In this document: piece by piece, positions 27,495 through 36,735 of the stretch
Position numbering within the stretch: position 1 is the stretch's first letter
Layout of the letters: each line of letters starts with the position of its first letter
NCBI GenBank assembly: GCA_902363665.1
Contig: CABJAW010000020.1
Coordinates: forward strand, 9,030 to 73,029
Direction of reading: 5' to 3'
Length of the DNA: 64,000 nt
Source: Lachnospiraceae bacterium
Lineage (GTDB): Bacteria; Bacillota; Clostridia; Lachnospirales; Lachnospiraceae
Notes under the pieces: generated by a model
Databases searched by the model: none
Seen by the model: the letters and a program-made list of their open reading frames with translations, nothing else
Told to the model about the DNA's origin: nothing
Program-made: the position numbers and the translations under genes

Positions 27495-27820
27495 AACCTG
27501 CATTTTCCTTCCGTAGTGTGTAAAAGGAAGGTATGCCCGACAACCGAAAGAAGAAAGGCAAAAGAAATGCAGGTAGTCGGAGGCCCGAAAAGTACTGATG
27601 AAGGCATGAACAAAATAAATGCCGGAGGGAAGTCGAGATAGAACTGTTCCTCGCAGTTCTGGCCTGCGAAACCATATCAAAGAGGAAACATTAGCTATAC
27701 ACAGAGATAGGAGAACTAATGGAAACGAAATTGGCGAGAATATCACAATTATCAAAAGAGAATCCGGACATGGTCTTTACGTCACTGGGACTGGTGGTAG
27801 AATATAGAAAAGGCCAGTGA
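27495..27820 (+). mobile_element. group II intron remnant with LtrA-type protein start
   Basis: The ATG at 27719 starts METKLARISQLSKENPDMVF, which matches the N-terminus of LtrA-like intron-encoded reverse transcriptases (with TSL following), but the frame ends after 33 residues at 27820. The 220 bases before it are structured and purine-rich like the 5' ribozyme part. The rest of the intron, including domain V, is absent. Confidence 0.6.
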
Positions 27821-27852
27821 AAAGCGGATTACCGTTTTTTCACTGGCCTTTT
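27808..27852. terminator. bidirectional terminator downstream of the GRE activase
   Basis: AAAAGGCCAGTGAAAA pairs with TTTTTTCACTGGCCTTTT across a short loop. It ends the minus-strand activase unit and overlaps the end of the intron remnant. Confidence 0.85.
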
Positions 27853-27870
27853 CAGTTGCCCGTTTTTATT

Positions 27871-28818
27871 TTACCGCACCTCAAAATTTCCACTGCGCAG
27901 CAGATCACGGAGTTGCTCCATATGCTCTGCGGAGGGCACGACAGCAAAAAATGCATTTGGATCGCCGAGCTGCGCACGCTTTCCTTCGCCAAGGTTGTGA
28001 TAGGGAAGAAGGTGTACCTGGGAACAGGAAGGAATGCTGCTGGCCAGATCACGCAGCGCAAGAATGTCATCCGTGGAATCATTGGCCCCCGGGATGATCG
28101 GGGTGCGGATCCAGATATCACAGTTCGGGAAATGTTCCGCGATTCCGCGCAGGTTGGAGAGGATTCTGGTGTTTTCTTTTTTCGTGTAGTGCAGATGCTT
28201 CTCCGGGTTGACAAGTTTGACATCATACAGAAAAGTATTGCAGTACGGAGCCAGTGCTTCAAAGGAGGCCCAGGAGCCGTATCCGCAGGTTTCGATTGCG
28301 GTGGTGATATTTGCGGCACGGGCAGCCTTCAAAAGTGCCAGGGTAAAGGCAGGCTGCATGGTCGGCTCGCCTCCGCTGACGGTCATACCGCCGTCGCTTC
28401 CGTAGAAGAGAGAGTCCTCAAGAACTTCTTTCATGACCTCATCGACGGTCATGCGTTTGCCAGCCATTGTTCTGGCCTTTGTCGGACAGACCTTTGTACA
28501 GGAGCCGCATCCGGTGCAGGCGCCCAGGTTGATCTGAACCGCATCCTGTGTAAGCGAGAGGGCATGCTGCGGACAGATGGATGTGCAGGCACCACAGTGG
28601 GTGCATTTTCGGGCCTCCCAGAATACCTGAGGGTGTGTGCATTGTGATTCCGGGTTTGCACACCAGAGGCAGCGCAGAGGGCAGCCCTTTAAGAATACAC
28701 CGGTGCGGATGCCGGGACCGTCGTGAATGCAGTAATGCTGAATATTAAATACAATTCCGTCGGTGGAAGCATTGGCTGTTTTTGTCAGATTTTTGTCAGT
28801 AGAAAAATTATTTGTCAT
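27871..28818 (-). CDS. glycyl radical enzyme activase (radical SAM)
   Basis: Generates the glycyl radical on its partner enzyme using SAM and a [4Fe-4S] cluster. The radical SAM motif CPLRCLWC follows HDGPGIRTGVFLKG. An inserted ferredoxin domain with two four-Cys motifs (CTHCGACTSIC, CTGCGSCTKVC) places it with activases of dehydratase/decarboxylase-type enzymes rather than PflA. SGGEP and a 315-residue length are normal. The start overlaps the 3' end of the PucR gene by 11 bases. Its partner is the enzyme at 30263. Confidence 0.92.
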   Translation of the reverse strand: MTNNFSTDKNLTKTANASTDGIVFNIQHYCIHDGPGIRTGVFLKGCPLRCLWCANPESQCTHPQVFWEARKCTHCGACTSICPQHALSLTQDAVQINLGACTGCGSCTKVCPTKARTMAGKRMTVDEVMKEVLEDSLFYGSDGGMTVSGGEPTMQPAFTLALLKAARAANITTAIETCGYGSWASFEALAPYCNTFLYDVKLVNPEKHLHYTKKENTRILSNLRGIAEHFPNCDIWIRTPIIPGANDSTDDILALRDLASSIPSCSQVHLLPYHNLGEGKRAQLGDPNAFFAVVPSAEHMEQLRDLLRSGNFEVR

Positions 28819-29959
28819 AAGTTCGCTCCAGATTTAATGGCTGTTTCAGAACCTTTTCCTGATACTCGGCCAGCTGACAGGAAAGCAGCAGCTGCTGGCA
28901 GAGCAAACCATCAGAGAGGTCCAGTTGAATGAGTTCCTGTATTTTTTTCAGTTTATTGAGTACGGTATTGCGATGCATGTAGAGCGCATCTGCGGTTCGC
29001 TGGATATTTCCGCTGTAAATCAGATTGTGATAAAGAACCTCCATCAGGTTCGTTTTGTGGCGGTCATCGTATCTTGCAATGTGGATGACAGCCGGATGTG
29101 CCAGATAGCAGATATCAGAATGACCGTTTCTGCGGATAAACTCCTTGACGGAATTGTCGATCAGAAGGAACATCTGGTATTCTTCGAGTGTGAGAATTCG
29201 CTGCTTGGGTCTGCGCAGGTGGAGACCGAGACGGCAGGTCTGCGCGAGCAGTGCGGCGTTTGTGCGCAGCATGGAGAGATCCCGCGTGGCATTTCCGACA
29301 CAGAGAAGACAGTGGTGTGTGGCAAGCCAGTTTTCGATTCCGGCCGGAAGCGGAAAATGAAACAGCTGGCTGTCATAGCGGCGCAGCACGACAACATTTT
29401 GCTTCTGGTGTACGATGGAATCAAGAGGGAAGAGCGCCTGCAGCGCAAAAAACAGTGTGTGGATATCACTGTCCTCCGGATGAAAGAGAAGCAGCTGAAC
29501 GTAAAATCCGGGAGCAGCATTGTCCGGGAAAAGTGCATTCATGATATCATCAGCTGCAACCAGCTTTCGGTCGAGAATCTGCTGCCAGACCTCATCCGGC
29601 GAAAAAGAGACGGATGGATATCGGATGGGTGATCTGGCACTGATGCGGTTGAAAAGACGTTCCTGCGGAAGCGTTGATATCATGATGCGGCCGCTGGCAG
29701 GCAGTGAAAGCTGTGCAAGCTGAGCTTCGGTAGTTTCTGAGAGCAGAAACAGAGCTTCGGGGGAAGCAAGCTCCGGTGCATACAGTGCCTGAAAACGAGG
29801 GAGCGTTCCAATATACAGCACATTCGCTTCAAAAAATTCCTGATGATCCAGAAATTCCAGACGGGAAAAAACGATTTCCTTCAGATCTGGATCGCCTGGA
29901 TTTTTTTTATAAAAGGAAATACAGTCCTGGAGCTTGTCCAGAAGTATTTTATTTGTCAT
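28808..29959 (-). CDS. PucR/CdaR-type helix-turn-helix regulator
   Basis: About 383 residues. The N-terminal two thirds has no clear domain and resembles the ligand-sensing part of PucR-type regulators; the C-terminus is the PucR helix-turn-helix (YHNLIYSGNIQRTADALYMHRNTVLNKL). The start at 29959 is chosen for GGAGG six bases upstream; longer frames run into the intergenic region. Cotranscribed with the activase and divergent from the glycyl radical enzyme, so it is the likely local regulator. Confidence 0.82.
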   Translation of the reverse strand: MTNKILLDKLQDCISFYKKNPGDPDLKEIVFSRLEFLDHQEFFEANVLYIGTLPRFQALYAPELASPEALFLLSETTEAQLAQLSLPASGRIMISTLPQERLFNRISARSPIRYPSVSFSPDEVWQQILDRKLVAADDIMNALFPDNAAPGFYVQLLLFHPEDSDIHTLFFALQALFPLDSIVHQKQNVVVLRRYDSQLFHFPLPAGIENWLATHHCLLCVGNATRDLSMLRTNAALLAQTCRLGLHLRRPKQRILTLEEYQMFLLIDNSVKEFIRRNGHSDICYLAHPAVIHIARYDDRHKTNLMEVLYHNLIYSGNIQRTADALYMHRNTVLNKLKKIQELIQLDLSDGLLCQQLLLSCQLAEYQEKVLKQPLNLERTYDK

Positions 29960-30262
29960 ACCATACCTCCGGTGATGTTGCTTTCGCATATAAAAATGTG
30001 GATACTGTTGATTATTGATCCGGAAACAGATTTCCCTGTGGATAAGTTTTCTGTACGCAGAGAATCTATTTGGTGAGATATCTGAACTCAGTATACTGGA
30101 TTTTCTGAAAATAATCCAGAAAGGGAAAAAAGAATATGCACGTATCACAAATGAATCCTGATGGAATGTGCATGCCGTACAGACTTTTGTAAAACGATTG
30201 CATTGTGGTGAAAAAGATGCTTAATTGGAGAAAAGTGAAACGGAAGTCAGGAGGAAAATGAA
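29960..30262. promoter_or_regulatory. divergent regulatory region of the glycyl radical locus
   Basis: No gene. Two inverted repeats stand out: CTGGATT (30096-30102) with AATCCAG (30113-30119), and ATGCAC near 30136 with GTGCAT near 30166. A weak -24/-12 candidate, GG at 30207-30208 and GC at 30219-30220 with the proper ten-base spacing, lies upstream of the enzyme gene. Confidence 0.4.
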
Positions 30263-32665
30263 ATGAGAGAACGTGTCAGAAAAATGAAAGAAAGCCTGCG
30301 GATCAGCAAATATCCGCTTTGCGTGGAGCAGTTTCGCCTTGCAAATGAGTCACTGGAGCAGACGGCAGGAGAGCCGATGCTGCTTCGCCGGGCAAAGCTG
30401 CATGCGCATGTACTGGATAATATTACCATTTTTATTGAGGAGGACGATCTTCTGTGCGGATCAGGTGCAAGCAAACCGTTTGGCCTGGAAATGCAGTATG
30501 AGTATGGAGTCTGGACAAAGGACGAGGTGGAATCCTTAAAATCAGAGATTTATACGATTTCTCCAGAGGATGAGGAAGAGCTGTACCGGCTGAACGAGCG
30601 ATTTGCCGGAAACAGCCTGAACCACAATCTTGTGGAAACGATGGGGAGGTCGCTTGGAGAGGATGACAGACTGTGGCCGTTTATGAAATCCGGGCTGGTA
30701 CTTCCGCCGTGGAAGGACCGCAAAGGCGGATCGGGCGGCGGCTTTGCAATGTCGGGATATGGACTTGGACCGGGCTTTTCGCTCGTTTGCGTGGATTATG
30801 CGAAGATTTTAAAAGGCGGCGCAAAAGCGATTATTGAGGAAGCAAAGGAGTGCCTGCGCAATCTTCGCTACTACGAAGCAGACAGTATTGAGAAACGAAA
30901 TTACTGGGAAGGCGTAATTATCGTCTTTGAGGCATGGGTGCGTTTTGCGAACCGTTATGCGGATCTTGCAGAGAAGATGGCAGCAGACGAGACAAGAGAG
31001 ACGCGAAAAAAAGAACTGCTTGAGATGGCAGCGATCTGCCGGAGGATGCCGTATTATCCGGCGGAAAATTTTCGTGAGGCGCTGCAGTCCTTCTGGTTTA
31101 CGTTTCTGATGGTCTGCCCGTCGCCGACCTCAACAGCCGGAAGATTTGACCAGTATATGTATCCGTATTACGAGAAGGACATCAAGGCTGGGGTACTCAC
31201 GAGAGACGATGTGCTGGAGCTGCTGGAAATCATGCGCTGCAAGGTCATGAAGATCAACCGTGTATCGGGAAAAGCAAACCGTGCCAAAAATGCAGGAATG
31301 GCAAAGTGGTACAACTGGACAATCGGCGGACAGAAAGAGGACGGAAGCGATGCGACGAACGATCTGTCTTATCTGCTGCTTGATGCGGCACTGGATACGC
31401 ATCTGCCGCATCATACGGTGACGGTGCGCGTCCATAAGAACACACCGGAAAAACTGATGATGAAAGCGCTTGAGGTAGTGAAGTCCGGTCTTGGAATGCC
31501 GGCATTTATCGGAGATGAGAGCTATATCCGTTTCTTTATGGAAGATGGTACCGTGTCGCTGGAGCAGGCGAGAGATTACTGCGCGACAGGTTGTGTGGAC
31601 GGAAATATTCCGGGACTGACAAGAACACAGGTAGCCTGCTTCTTCATCATTCCGCATGCGATGGACGTGTGTATGCACAATGGCTGGTGCCGCTATACAA
31701 AAGAGATGGTCGGCATCCGGACCGGTGACGTGACAAAGATGGAGAGCTTTGACGAGTTTAAAGAAGCGGTATTTAAACAGATTCATTTCCTGATGGGAGA
31801 AGCGGCCGAGCGTGTCAACGTAGAGCTGATTGCCGAGCGGGAACTGTTTCCGGATGTTTTCCGGTCAGCACTAATGAAGGATGGTGTAAAGACCGGAAAG
31901 GATATGTTCAACCGGCGGTTTACGTTTGAAAACGCGGGACTGATCGGCGCAGTTGGCGGAGTAAATACTGGGGATGCACTGATGGCAATCAAAAAGCTTG
32001 TGTATGATGAGAAGAAATATACGATGACGGAGCTGCTGACAGCGCTTGACGCTGACTGGGAAGGCTATGAGGAGATGCGTAACGACTTTCTGGAAGCGCC
32101 GAAATATGGAAACAATATCGATGAAGTCGATTGCCTTGTGGCTGAGGTGTATGAGAATCACAATCGTGTCTGCCGCAGCTATCCGAGTGCATACGGTGAG
32201 ACGATCAAGCCGAATGCGATCTCGATCTCCGCACATCAGCCGGGCGGCGCACTGACCGGGGCAACTGCGGACGGCAGAAAGGGCGGAGAGATTCTGGCCG
32301 ATGCATCAATCTCTCCAAGTCATGGAAAGGATTTAAGAGGACCGCTGGCCGTTTTTCAGAGCGCGATGAAGATCCGTCAGGATTCTTATCAGGGCACACT
32401 GTTTAATATGAAATTTCATCCGACCATGCTCAAAACAGAAGAGGACTGCAAAAAGCTAAGCCAGCTGATCCGGGTTTACCTGACAAATGGCGGCAAGCAC
32501 ATTCAGTTTAATGTGGTAAGCCGGGAGGAAATGCTGGATGCGCAGATCCACCCGGAGGAGCATGAGGAGCTGACGGTGCGCGTGGCGGGGTACAGCGCAT
32601 ACTTCAACCGCCTGCCGGAATCCATTCAGAATGAAGTGATTGAGCGGACTTCTCAGGAACTGTAA
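30263..32665 (+). CDS. glycyl radical enzyme, PFL-like, substrate unassigned
   Basis: 800 residues. The thiyl-radical Cys is in ATGCVDGNIPG (Cys 444), and the glycyl radical loop is RVAGYSAYF (Gly 776), 24 residues from the end, as in the family. Most dehydratases and lyases of this family have GCVEP; here the acid after Val is Asp and Pro is replaced. The enzyme is therefore a decarboxylase, dehydratase or lyase of unknown substrate rather than pyruvate formate-lyase, which has a Cys-Cys pair. CAGGAGGAAAATGAA precedes the ATG. Activase and PucR regulator are divergent upstream; a sigma-54 activator is convergent downstream. Confidence 0.9.
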   Translation: MRERVRKMKESLRISKYPLCVEQFRLANESLEQTAGEPMLLRRAKLHAHVLDNITIFIEEDDLLCGSGASKPFGLEMQYEYGVWTKDEVESLKSEIYTISPEDEEELYRLNERFAGNSLNHNLVETMGRSLGEDDRLWPFMKSGLVLPPWKDRKGGSGGGFAMSGYGLGPGFSLVCVDYAKILKGGAKAIIEEAKECLRNLRYYEADSIEKRNYWEGVIIVFEAWVRFANRYADLAEKMAADETRETRKKELLEMAAICRRMPYYPAENFREALQSFWFTFLMVCPSPTSTAGRFDQYMYPYYEKDIKAGVLTRDDVLELLEIMRCKVMKINRVSGKANRAKNAGMAKWYNWTIGGQKEDGSDATNDLSYLLLDAALDTHLPHHTVTVRVHKNTPEKLMMKALEVVKSGLGMPAFIGDESYIRFFMEDGTVSLEQARDYCATGCVDGNIPGLTRTQVACFFIIPHAMDVCMHNGWCRYTKEMVGIRTGDVTKMESFDEFKEAVFKQIHFLMGEAAERVNVELIAERELFPDVFRSALMKDGVKTGKDMFNRRFTFENAGLIGAVGGVNTGDALMAIKKLVYDEKKYTMTELLTALDADWEGYEEMRNDFLEAPKYGNNIDEVDCLVAEVYENHNRVCRSYPSAYGETIKPNAISISAHQPGGALTGATADGRKGGEILADASISPSHGKDLRGPLAVFQSAMKIRQDSYQGTLFNMKFHPTMLKTEEDCKKLSQLIRVYLTNGGKHIQFNVVSREEMLDAQIHPEEHEELTVRVAGYSAYFNRLPESIQNEVIERTSQEL

Positions 32666-32674
32666 AGATACCGG

Positions 32675-34699
32675 TCAGAGCAGGCTGGAATAGTTTTCTG
32701 AAATCTGATACTTTTTCATTTTTCGCCACAGTGTGGTGGTACTGATACCAAGTAAAAGGGCAGCTTCCTGACGGCTGCCTTTACTTTGACGCAGGGCAGA
32801 AAGGATACGCTCTTTTTCTGAAAGCGTTTCCGGTGATTTTTGTGATTCAGTGGGGAGCGCCGAAGAAAAAGCGGCGGAATCATTCAAAACAACTTTTGTC
32901 CTCTGATATGTCTGGCTGTGGAACTGATACGCCTGCTGTAGTTGTTCGCGGACGAAATCAGGAGTTAGCTGGTAGCGGTCTGAGATGATTACAAGCCGTT
33001 CGCAGAAGTTGCGTAGCTGCCGTACGTTGCCGGGCCAGGAATATGAAGAGAAAATATCTGCACATTGAGGAGATGCCAGTACCGTCTTCTCATATTTTTT
33101 GCTGTAAATATCAAGATAATAATTTGCGAGCAGGAACGCGTCCCTTTCCCGCTCACGAAGCGCAGGAATATGAATGGTCAGTACGTTGAGACGATAGAGA
33201 AGGTCTTCACGGAACTGGCCTTTTTCTACGAGTGCTGTCAGATTTTTATTGCAGGCTGCGATAACACGGACATTGACCGGAATGACGCGGTCGCTTCCGA
33301 CACGCATGACCTCCCGCTCTTCAAGCACACGCAGCAGACGGAGCTGACCATTTGCATCCATCTCTGAAATCTCATCCAGAAAAATCGTGCCCTGATCTGC
33401 AATCTCAAACAATCCTTTTTTTCCCTTTTTGGAGGCACCGGTAAATGCGCCGTCCACGTAACCGAAGAGTTCACTTTCCAGCAGGTTTGGCGGGAGTGCA
33501 CCGCAGTTGAGTGCAACGAACGGCTGATTGCACCGGCGGCTTGCATTGTGGATGCTCTGTGCAAAAATTTCCTTTCCGGTGCCTGTCTCACCCATCAGAA
33601 GAATATTGGAATCATACTTTGCGAAAAGGTCCGCGTTTTTCTTTACCTGACGGATGGAGGCAGATTCACCGATCAGATTCTGGAAGGTATATTTTGCCTT
33701 ATGTCCTTTGATATAGGATTCAGTTCGCAGCTGCTCTTCCATCTGTTCCAGATGAGGAAGTGCAGTGAAATGAAAAATGACGGCGGTTACTGTTTTATTC
33801 TCTTTAATAGGTGTAATGTTGAAAATACCGTCTGTTTGTGTGTGGAGCAGGAGATGGTTATAATACGTAGTTCCATTGGAAAAGGTATCTTCCAGAACAT
33901 CCGACATTTCAGGGGAAAGCAGCGTTTGTATCCGGCAGCCGGAGAAAGACTTCTGCTCCGGATGGAGTGTCTGGAAGAGTCCGGCGGCGTTGGCGTTATA
34001 AGAAGTAATAATCCCTTTTGAATCAGTCATCCAGATTGCTTCGAAAGAATAGTTCATCATCTGCTGCAATTCACGGCTGCGGCGACTTGCCTGGCTGCTG
34101 ATTGTGATCAGGCGGAGAATTTTGCGGAACTCTCCGAGAAGGCCGGCATGCGAGCAAGCATTCGGATCAAATGCGTGATACATGCCGGCAGCGATTACCT
34201 GGTTATGATAACGGTCAGCGCAGACAGCGACTTCAAAGCCATCTGCCTTTAATGTGTGAAAATAGCTGTCTGGAAGTTCTTCAGCGTCACGGAGAATGTT
34301 GTGCAGTTCAATTCCAAAGACCTCACTGAGTACATCAAGGTCAATGGAGAGCGGTTCTGTTGTGATCAGGGCGACCTTATGCGGATGGGGAATGTGAGTG
34401 TCTATAATATTTTTTTTGGTAGAAAGCAGGATATTCAGGGTTTCCCAGTTACTGAAATTGATGGTGATAATCGGAATAGATGTTTCAGAGGAAAGATGCT
34501 CGCTCGAATGGTAGTAGCTTACGATAATGGCATCAACCTGTTCCTGCTGAGCTTTTTCAAGGTAATCAGAAATAATCTGTTCGTTTGGCCGTTCTGGATT
34601 GGTTGGAAAAAATACAAGATTAAAATGAAGCTCTTTTGCAACTGAAAAACATATTTCCCGTGGCAATTCATGTGATTCTACAACCATAAGTTTCAGCAT
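32675..34699 (-). CDS. sigma-54-dependent activator with PrpR-type sensor
   Basis: 674 residues: a PrpR_N-like sensor (about 1-195), a PAS domain (about 210-315), the AAA+ domain with Walker A GETGTGKE near 370 and the sigma-54-contacting GAFTGA at 417-422, and a C-terminal Fis-type helix-turn-helix (SRQEAALLLGISTTTLWRKMKKY). It remodels sigma-54 holoenzyme in response to a small ligand. The start at 34699 has GGAGGGA upstream; a longer frame to 35011 overlaps the divergent permease and lacks support. A sigma-54 promoter and rpoN lie in the divergent operon. Confidence 0.92.
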   Translation of the reverse strand: MLKLMVVESHELPREICFSVAKELHFNLVFFPTNPERPNEQIISDYLEKAQQEQVDAIIVSYYHSSEHLSSETSIPIITINFSNWETLNILLSTKKNIIDTHIPHPHKVALITTEPLSIDLDVLSEVFGIELHNILRDAEELPDSYFHTLKADGFEVAVCADRYHNQVIAAGMYHAFDPNACSHAGLLGEFRKILRLITISSQASRRSRELQQMMNYSFEAIWMTDSKGIITSYNANAAGLFQTLHPEQKSFSGCRIQTLLSPEMSDVLEDTFSNGTTYYNHLLLHTQTDGIFNITPIKENKTVTAVIFHFTALPHLEQMEEQLRTESYIKGHKAKYTFQNLIGESASIRQVKKNADLFAKYDSNILLMGETGTGKEIFAQSIHNASRRCNQPFVALNCGALPPNLLESELFGYVDGAFTGASKKGKKGLFEIADQGTIFLDEISEMDANGQLRLLRVLEEREVMRVGSDRVIPVNVRVIAACNKNLTALVEKGQFREDLLYRLNVLTIHIPALRERERDAFLLANYYLDIYSKKYEKTVLASPQCADIFSSYSWPGNVRQLRNFCERLVIISDRYQLTPDFVREQLQQAYQFHSQTYQRTKVVLNDSAAFSSALPTESQKSPETLSEKERILSALRQSKGSRQEAALLLGISTTTLWRKMKKYQISENYSSLL

Positions 34700-34832
34700 A
34701 TGTAAATCCCTCCATGCAGTTTGTATTGCAAAAATAATAGCATATTGAAATGAACGTTGCAAGATGAAATGAAAAATGAAAAAAGAAAATGGAAAAAAGA
34801 ACAGAAAATGCCGTATTTTGGAGAATTTAAAA

Positions 34833-34849
34833 TTGGCACGGAATTTGCT
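34833..34849 (+). promoter_or_regulatory. sigma-54 (-24/-12) promoter
   Basis: TTGGCACGGAATTTGCT, with the -24 GG and -12 GC ten bases apart, is an almost perfect match to TTGGCACG-N4-TTGCT. Transcription would start near 34860, 27 bases before the first permease gene. It lies between the activator gene and its presumed target operon. Confidence 0.9.
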
Positions 34850-34886
34850 ACTATATAAGTAAAGGACAATAAGAGGAGGCAATTCT

Positions 34887-35852
34887 ATGGCAAGGTACAT
34901 TTTGAAACGGTTGTTATGGATCATTCCGGTTGTACTTGGGGTGACGATCATGGTATTCACGATCATGTATCTGACACCGGGGGATCCGGCACGCATGATC
35001 CTGGGATCCAATGCAACAGAGGAAAAGGTGGAGGAGCTTCATGAACAGCTTGGAATGAACGGAAATTATTTTCAGCGGCTTGGGCGGTATATGAAGCAGG
35101 TGTTTATTGATCATGATCTTGGTTCTTCGTATTATACGGGGGTGCGTGTGACCGATCAGATCAAAGCGAGACTGCCGTTTACGCTTCGGATTGCAGGAAT
35201 CAGCATTTTGATAGCAGCCTGTATCGGTATTCCGCTCGGCGTACTTGCGGCGACGCATCATTACACCTGGATTGACAATCTGGCAATGTTCGGCTCGCTG
35301 TTCTGTGTGTCGATGCCGGGATTCTGGTTTGCATTGATTCTGGTTTCTTTTTTTGCAATCAAGCTTGGATGGCTGCCGGCCGTGGGAATCCGAAGCTGGA
35401 CCGGATACATCCTTCCCTGTGTTTCCGGCGCAATCGGTGGAGCGGCCGGACTGGCAAGGCAGACGCGCTCAAGTATGCTTGAGGTAATCCGCCAGGATTA
35501 CATCACAACAGCACGTGCAAAAGGACAGACAGAGCGCAAGGTAATTTTTCAGCATGCACTGAAAAATGCGATGATTCCGATTATCACAGTGCTTGGCAGT
35601 ATGTTTGGAAGCTCGCTTGGCGGAGCGCTGATCATCGAAACAATTTTTTCCATCCCTGGTATGGGAACTTATCTGACGGATGCAATATCAAAGCGGGATT
35701 ATCCGATTATCCAGGGCGGCGTACTGTTCATTTCGATCTGTTTCTGTCTGATCATGCTGATCGTGGATATCATCTATGCATTTGTGGATCCGCGGATCCG
35801 ATCCCAGTATGCGGGCAAAGGAAAGAAAAAGCAGAAAAAGGAGGTACGGTGA
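34887..35852 (+). CDS. peptide-type ABC transporter permease (DppB/OppB)
   Basis: 321 residues, six membrane helices, first gene of the sigma-54 operon. N-terminal RLLWIIPVVLGVTIMVF and YLTPGDPARMILG are DppB/OppB hallmarks; the EAA loop for the ATPase is near TARAKGQTERKVIFQHALKN. GAGGAGGC precedes the ATG. Overlaps the next permease gene by four bases. Imports a peptide, nickel chelate or similar substrate. Confidence 0.9.
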   Translation: MARYILKRLLWIIPVVLGVTIMVFTIMYLTPGDPARMILGSNATEEKVEELHEQLGMNGNYFQRLGRYMKQVFIDHDLGSSYYTGVRVTDQIKARLPFTLRIAGISILIAACIGIPLGVLAATHHYTWIDNLAMFGSLFCVSMPGFWFALILVSFFAIKLGWLPAVGIRSWTGYILPCVSGAIGGAAGLARQTRSSMLEVIRQDYITTARAKGQTERKVIFQHALKNAMIPIITVLGSMFGSSLGGALIIETIFSIPGMGTYLTDAISKRDYPIIQGGVLFISICFCLIMLIVDIIYAFVDPRIRSQYAGKGKKKQKKEVR

Positions 35853-36709
35853 TGAAAGCCAGAAAAAAGAAATCACATACAAAAGAAATTCTTCACCGTC
35901 TGTTTAAAAACAAGCTGGCAGTGGCGGGACTTGTGGTCATTATTTTACTGGTACTGGTTGCAATTTTTGCTCCGTTTCTGGCACCGTATGGCTATGAGGT
36001 ACAGGATCTGACCGCAACCTATCAGTTCCCGAATGGTACACACCTGCTCGGAACGGACAATCTCGGACGCGATATTTTAAGCCGTCTGCTCTATGGAACG
36101 AGACAGTCGCTGCGCATCGGTGTGTTGTCCGTGGCGATTGCATCGATTTGCGGAATCACACTTGGATCGATCGCAGGCTTTTACGGCGGAAAGACCGACA
36201 ATATTCTGATGCGGATTCTGGATATTTACCAGTCAGTTCCGGCGATGCTGCTTTCCATCGCGCTGGCAGCGGCACTCGGACCTGGAATCAATAATGCGAT
36301 TCTTGCGATCGGTATTTCAACGATGGCAGAATACGCCCGTATGATCCGTGCACAGATCCTGACAATCCGGGAGAGGGAGTATGTGGAGGCGGCGAGAGCG
36401 ATCAATGCGAGCGATGCACGAATCGTGCTGAAGCATATCATCCCGAATGCGTTTGCTCCGCTGATCGTATCGATCACGATGAATATCGGAAATTCAATTC
36501 TTGCAGCGGCAACCTTGAGCTTTATCGGACTTGGCGCACAACCGCCGCTTCCGGAGTGGGGTGCGATGTTGAGTGCGGGAAGAAGCTATATGAGAGATTA
36601 TGGATATCTGGTCATTATACCGGGCATCTGCATCATGATCAGTGTACTTGCATTTAATCTGCTTGGTGATGGACTTCGCGATGCACTCGATCCGAAGATG
36701 AAGAATTAG
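35849..36709 (+). CDS. peptide-type ABC transporter permease (DppC/OppC)
   Basis: 286 residues with an N-terminal helix and five further helices. LLGTDNLGRDILSRLLYGTR is the OppC motif; the EAA loop is near EAARAINASDARIVLKHIIPNA. Partner of the upstream DppB-like permease; ATGA overlap couples translation. Confidence 0.9.
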   Translation: MMKARKKKSHTKEILHRLFKNKLAVAGLVVIILLVLVAIFAPFLAPYGYEVQDLTATYQFPNGTHLLGTDNLGRDILSRLLYGTRQSLRIGVLSVAIASICGITLGSIAGFYGGKTDNILMRILDIYQSVPAMLLSIALAAALGPGINNAILAIGISTMAEYARMIRAQILTIREREYVEAARAINASDARIVLKHIIPNAFAPLIVSITMNIGNSILAAATLSFIGLGAQPPLPEWGAMLSAGRSYMRDYGYLVIIPGICIMISVLAFNLLGDGLRDALDPKMKN

Positions 36710-36735
36710 TCAGAATCAGATAAAGGAGATACACA

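Noticed and set aside
27817..28647. Plus-strand frame of 276 residues opposite the activase
   Set aside because: The minus strand has clear radical SAM and ferredoxin motifs; the plus frame has no family features.
30160..30176. TGGAATGTGCATGC as a sigma-54 promoter of the glycyl radical enzyme
   Set aside because: GG and GC are nine rather than ten bases apart.
34700..35011. N-terminal extension of the sigma-54 activator
   Set aside because: It would cross the sigma-54 promoter and the divergent permease start; GGAGGGA fits the start at 34699.
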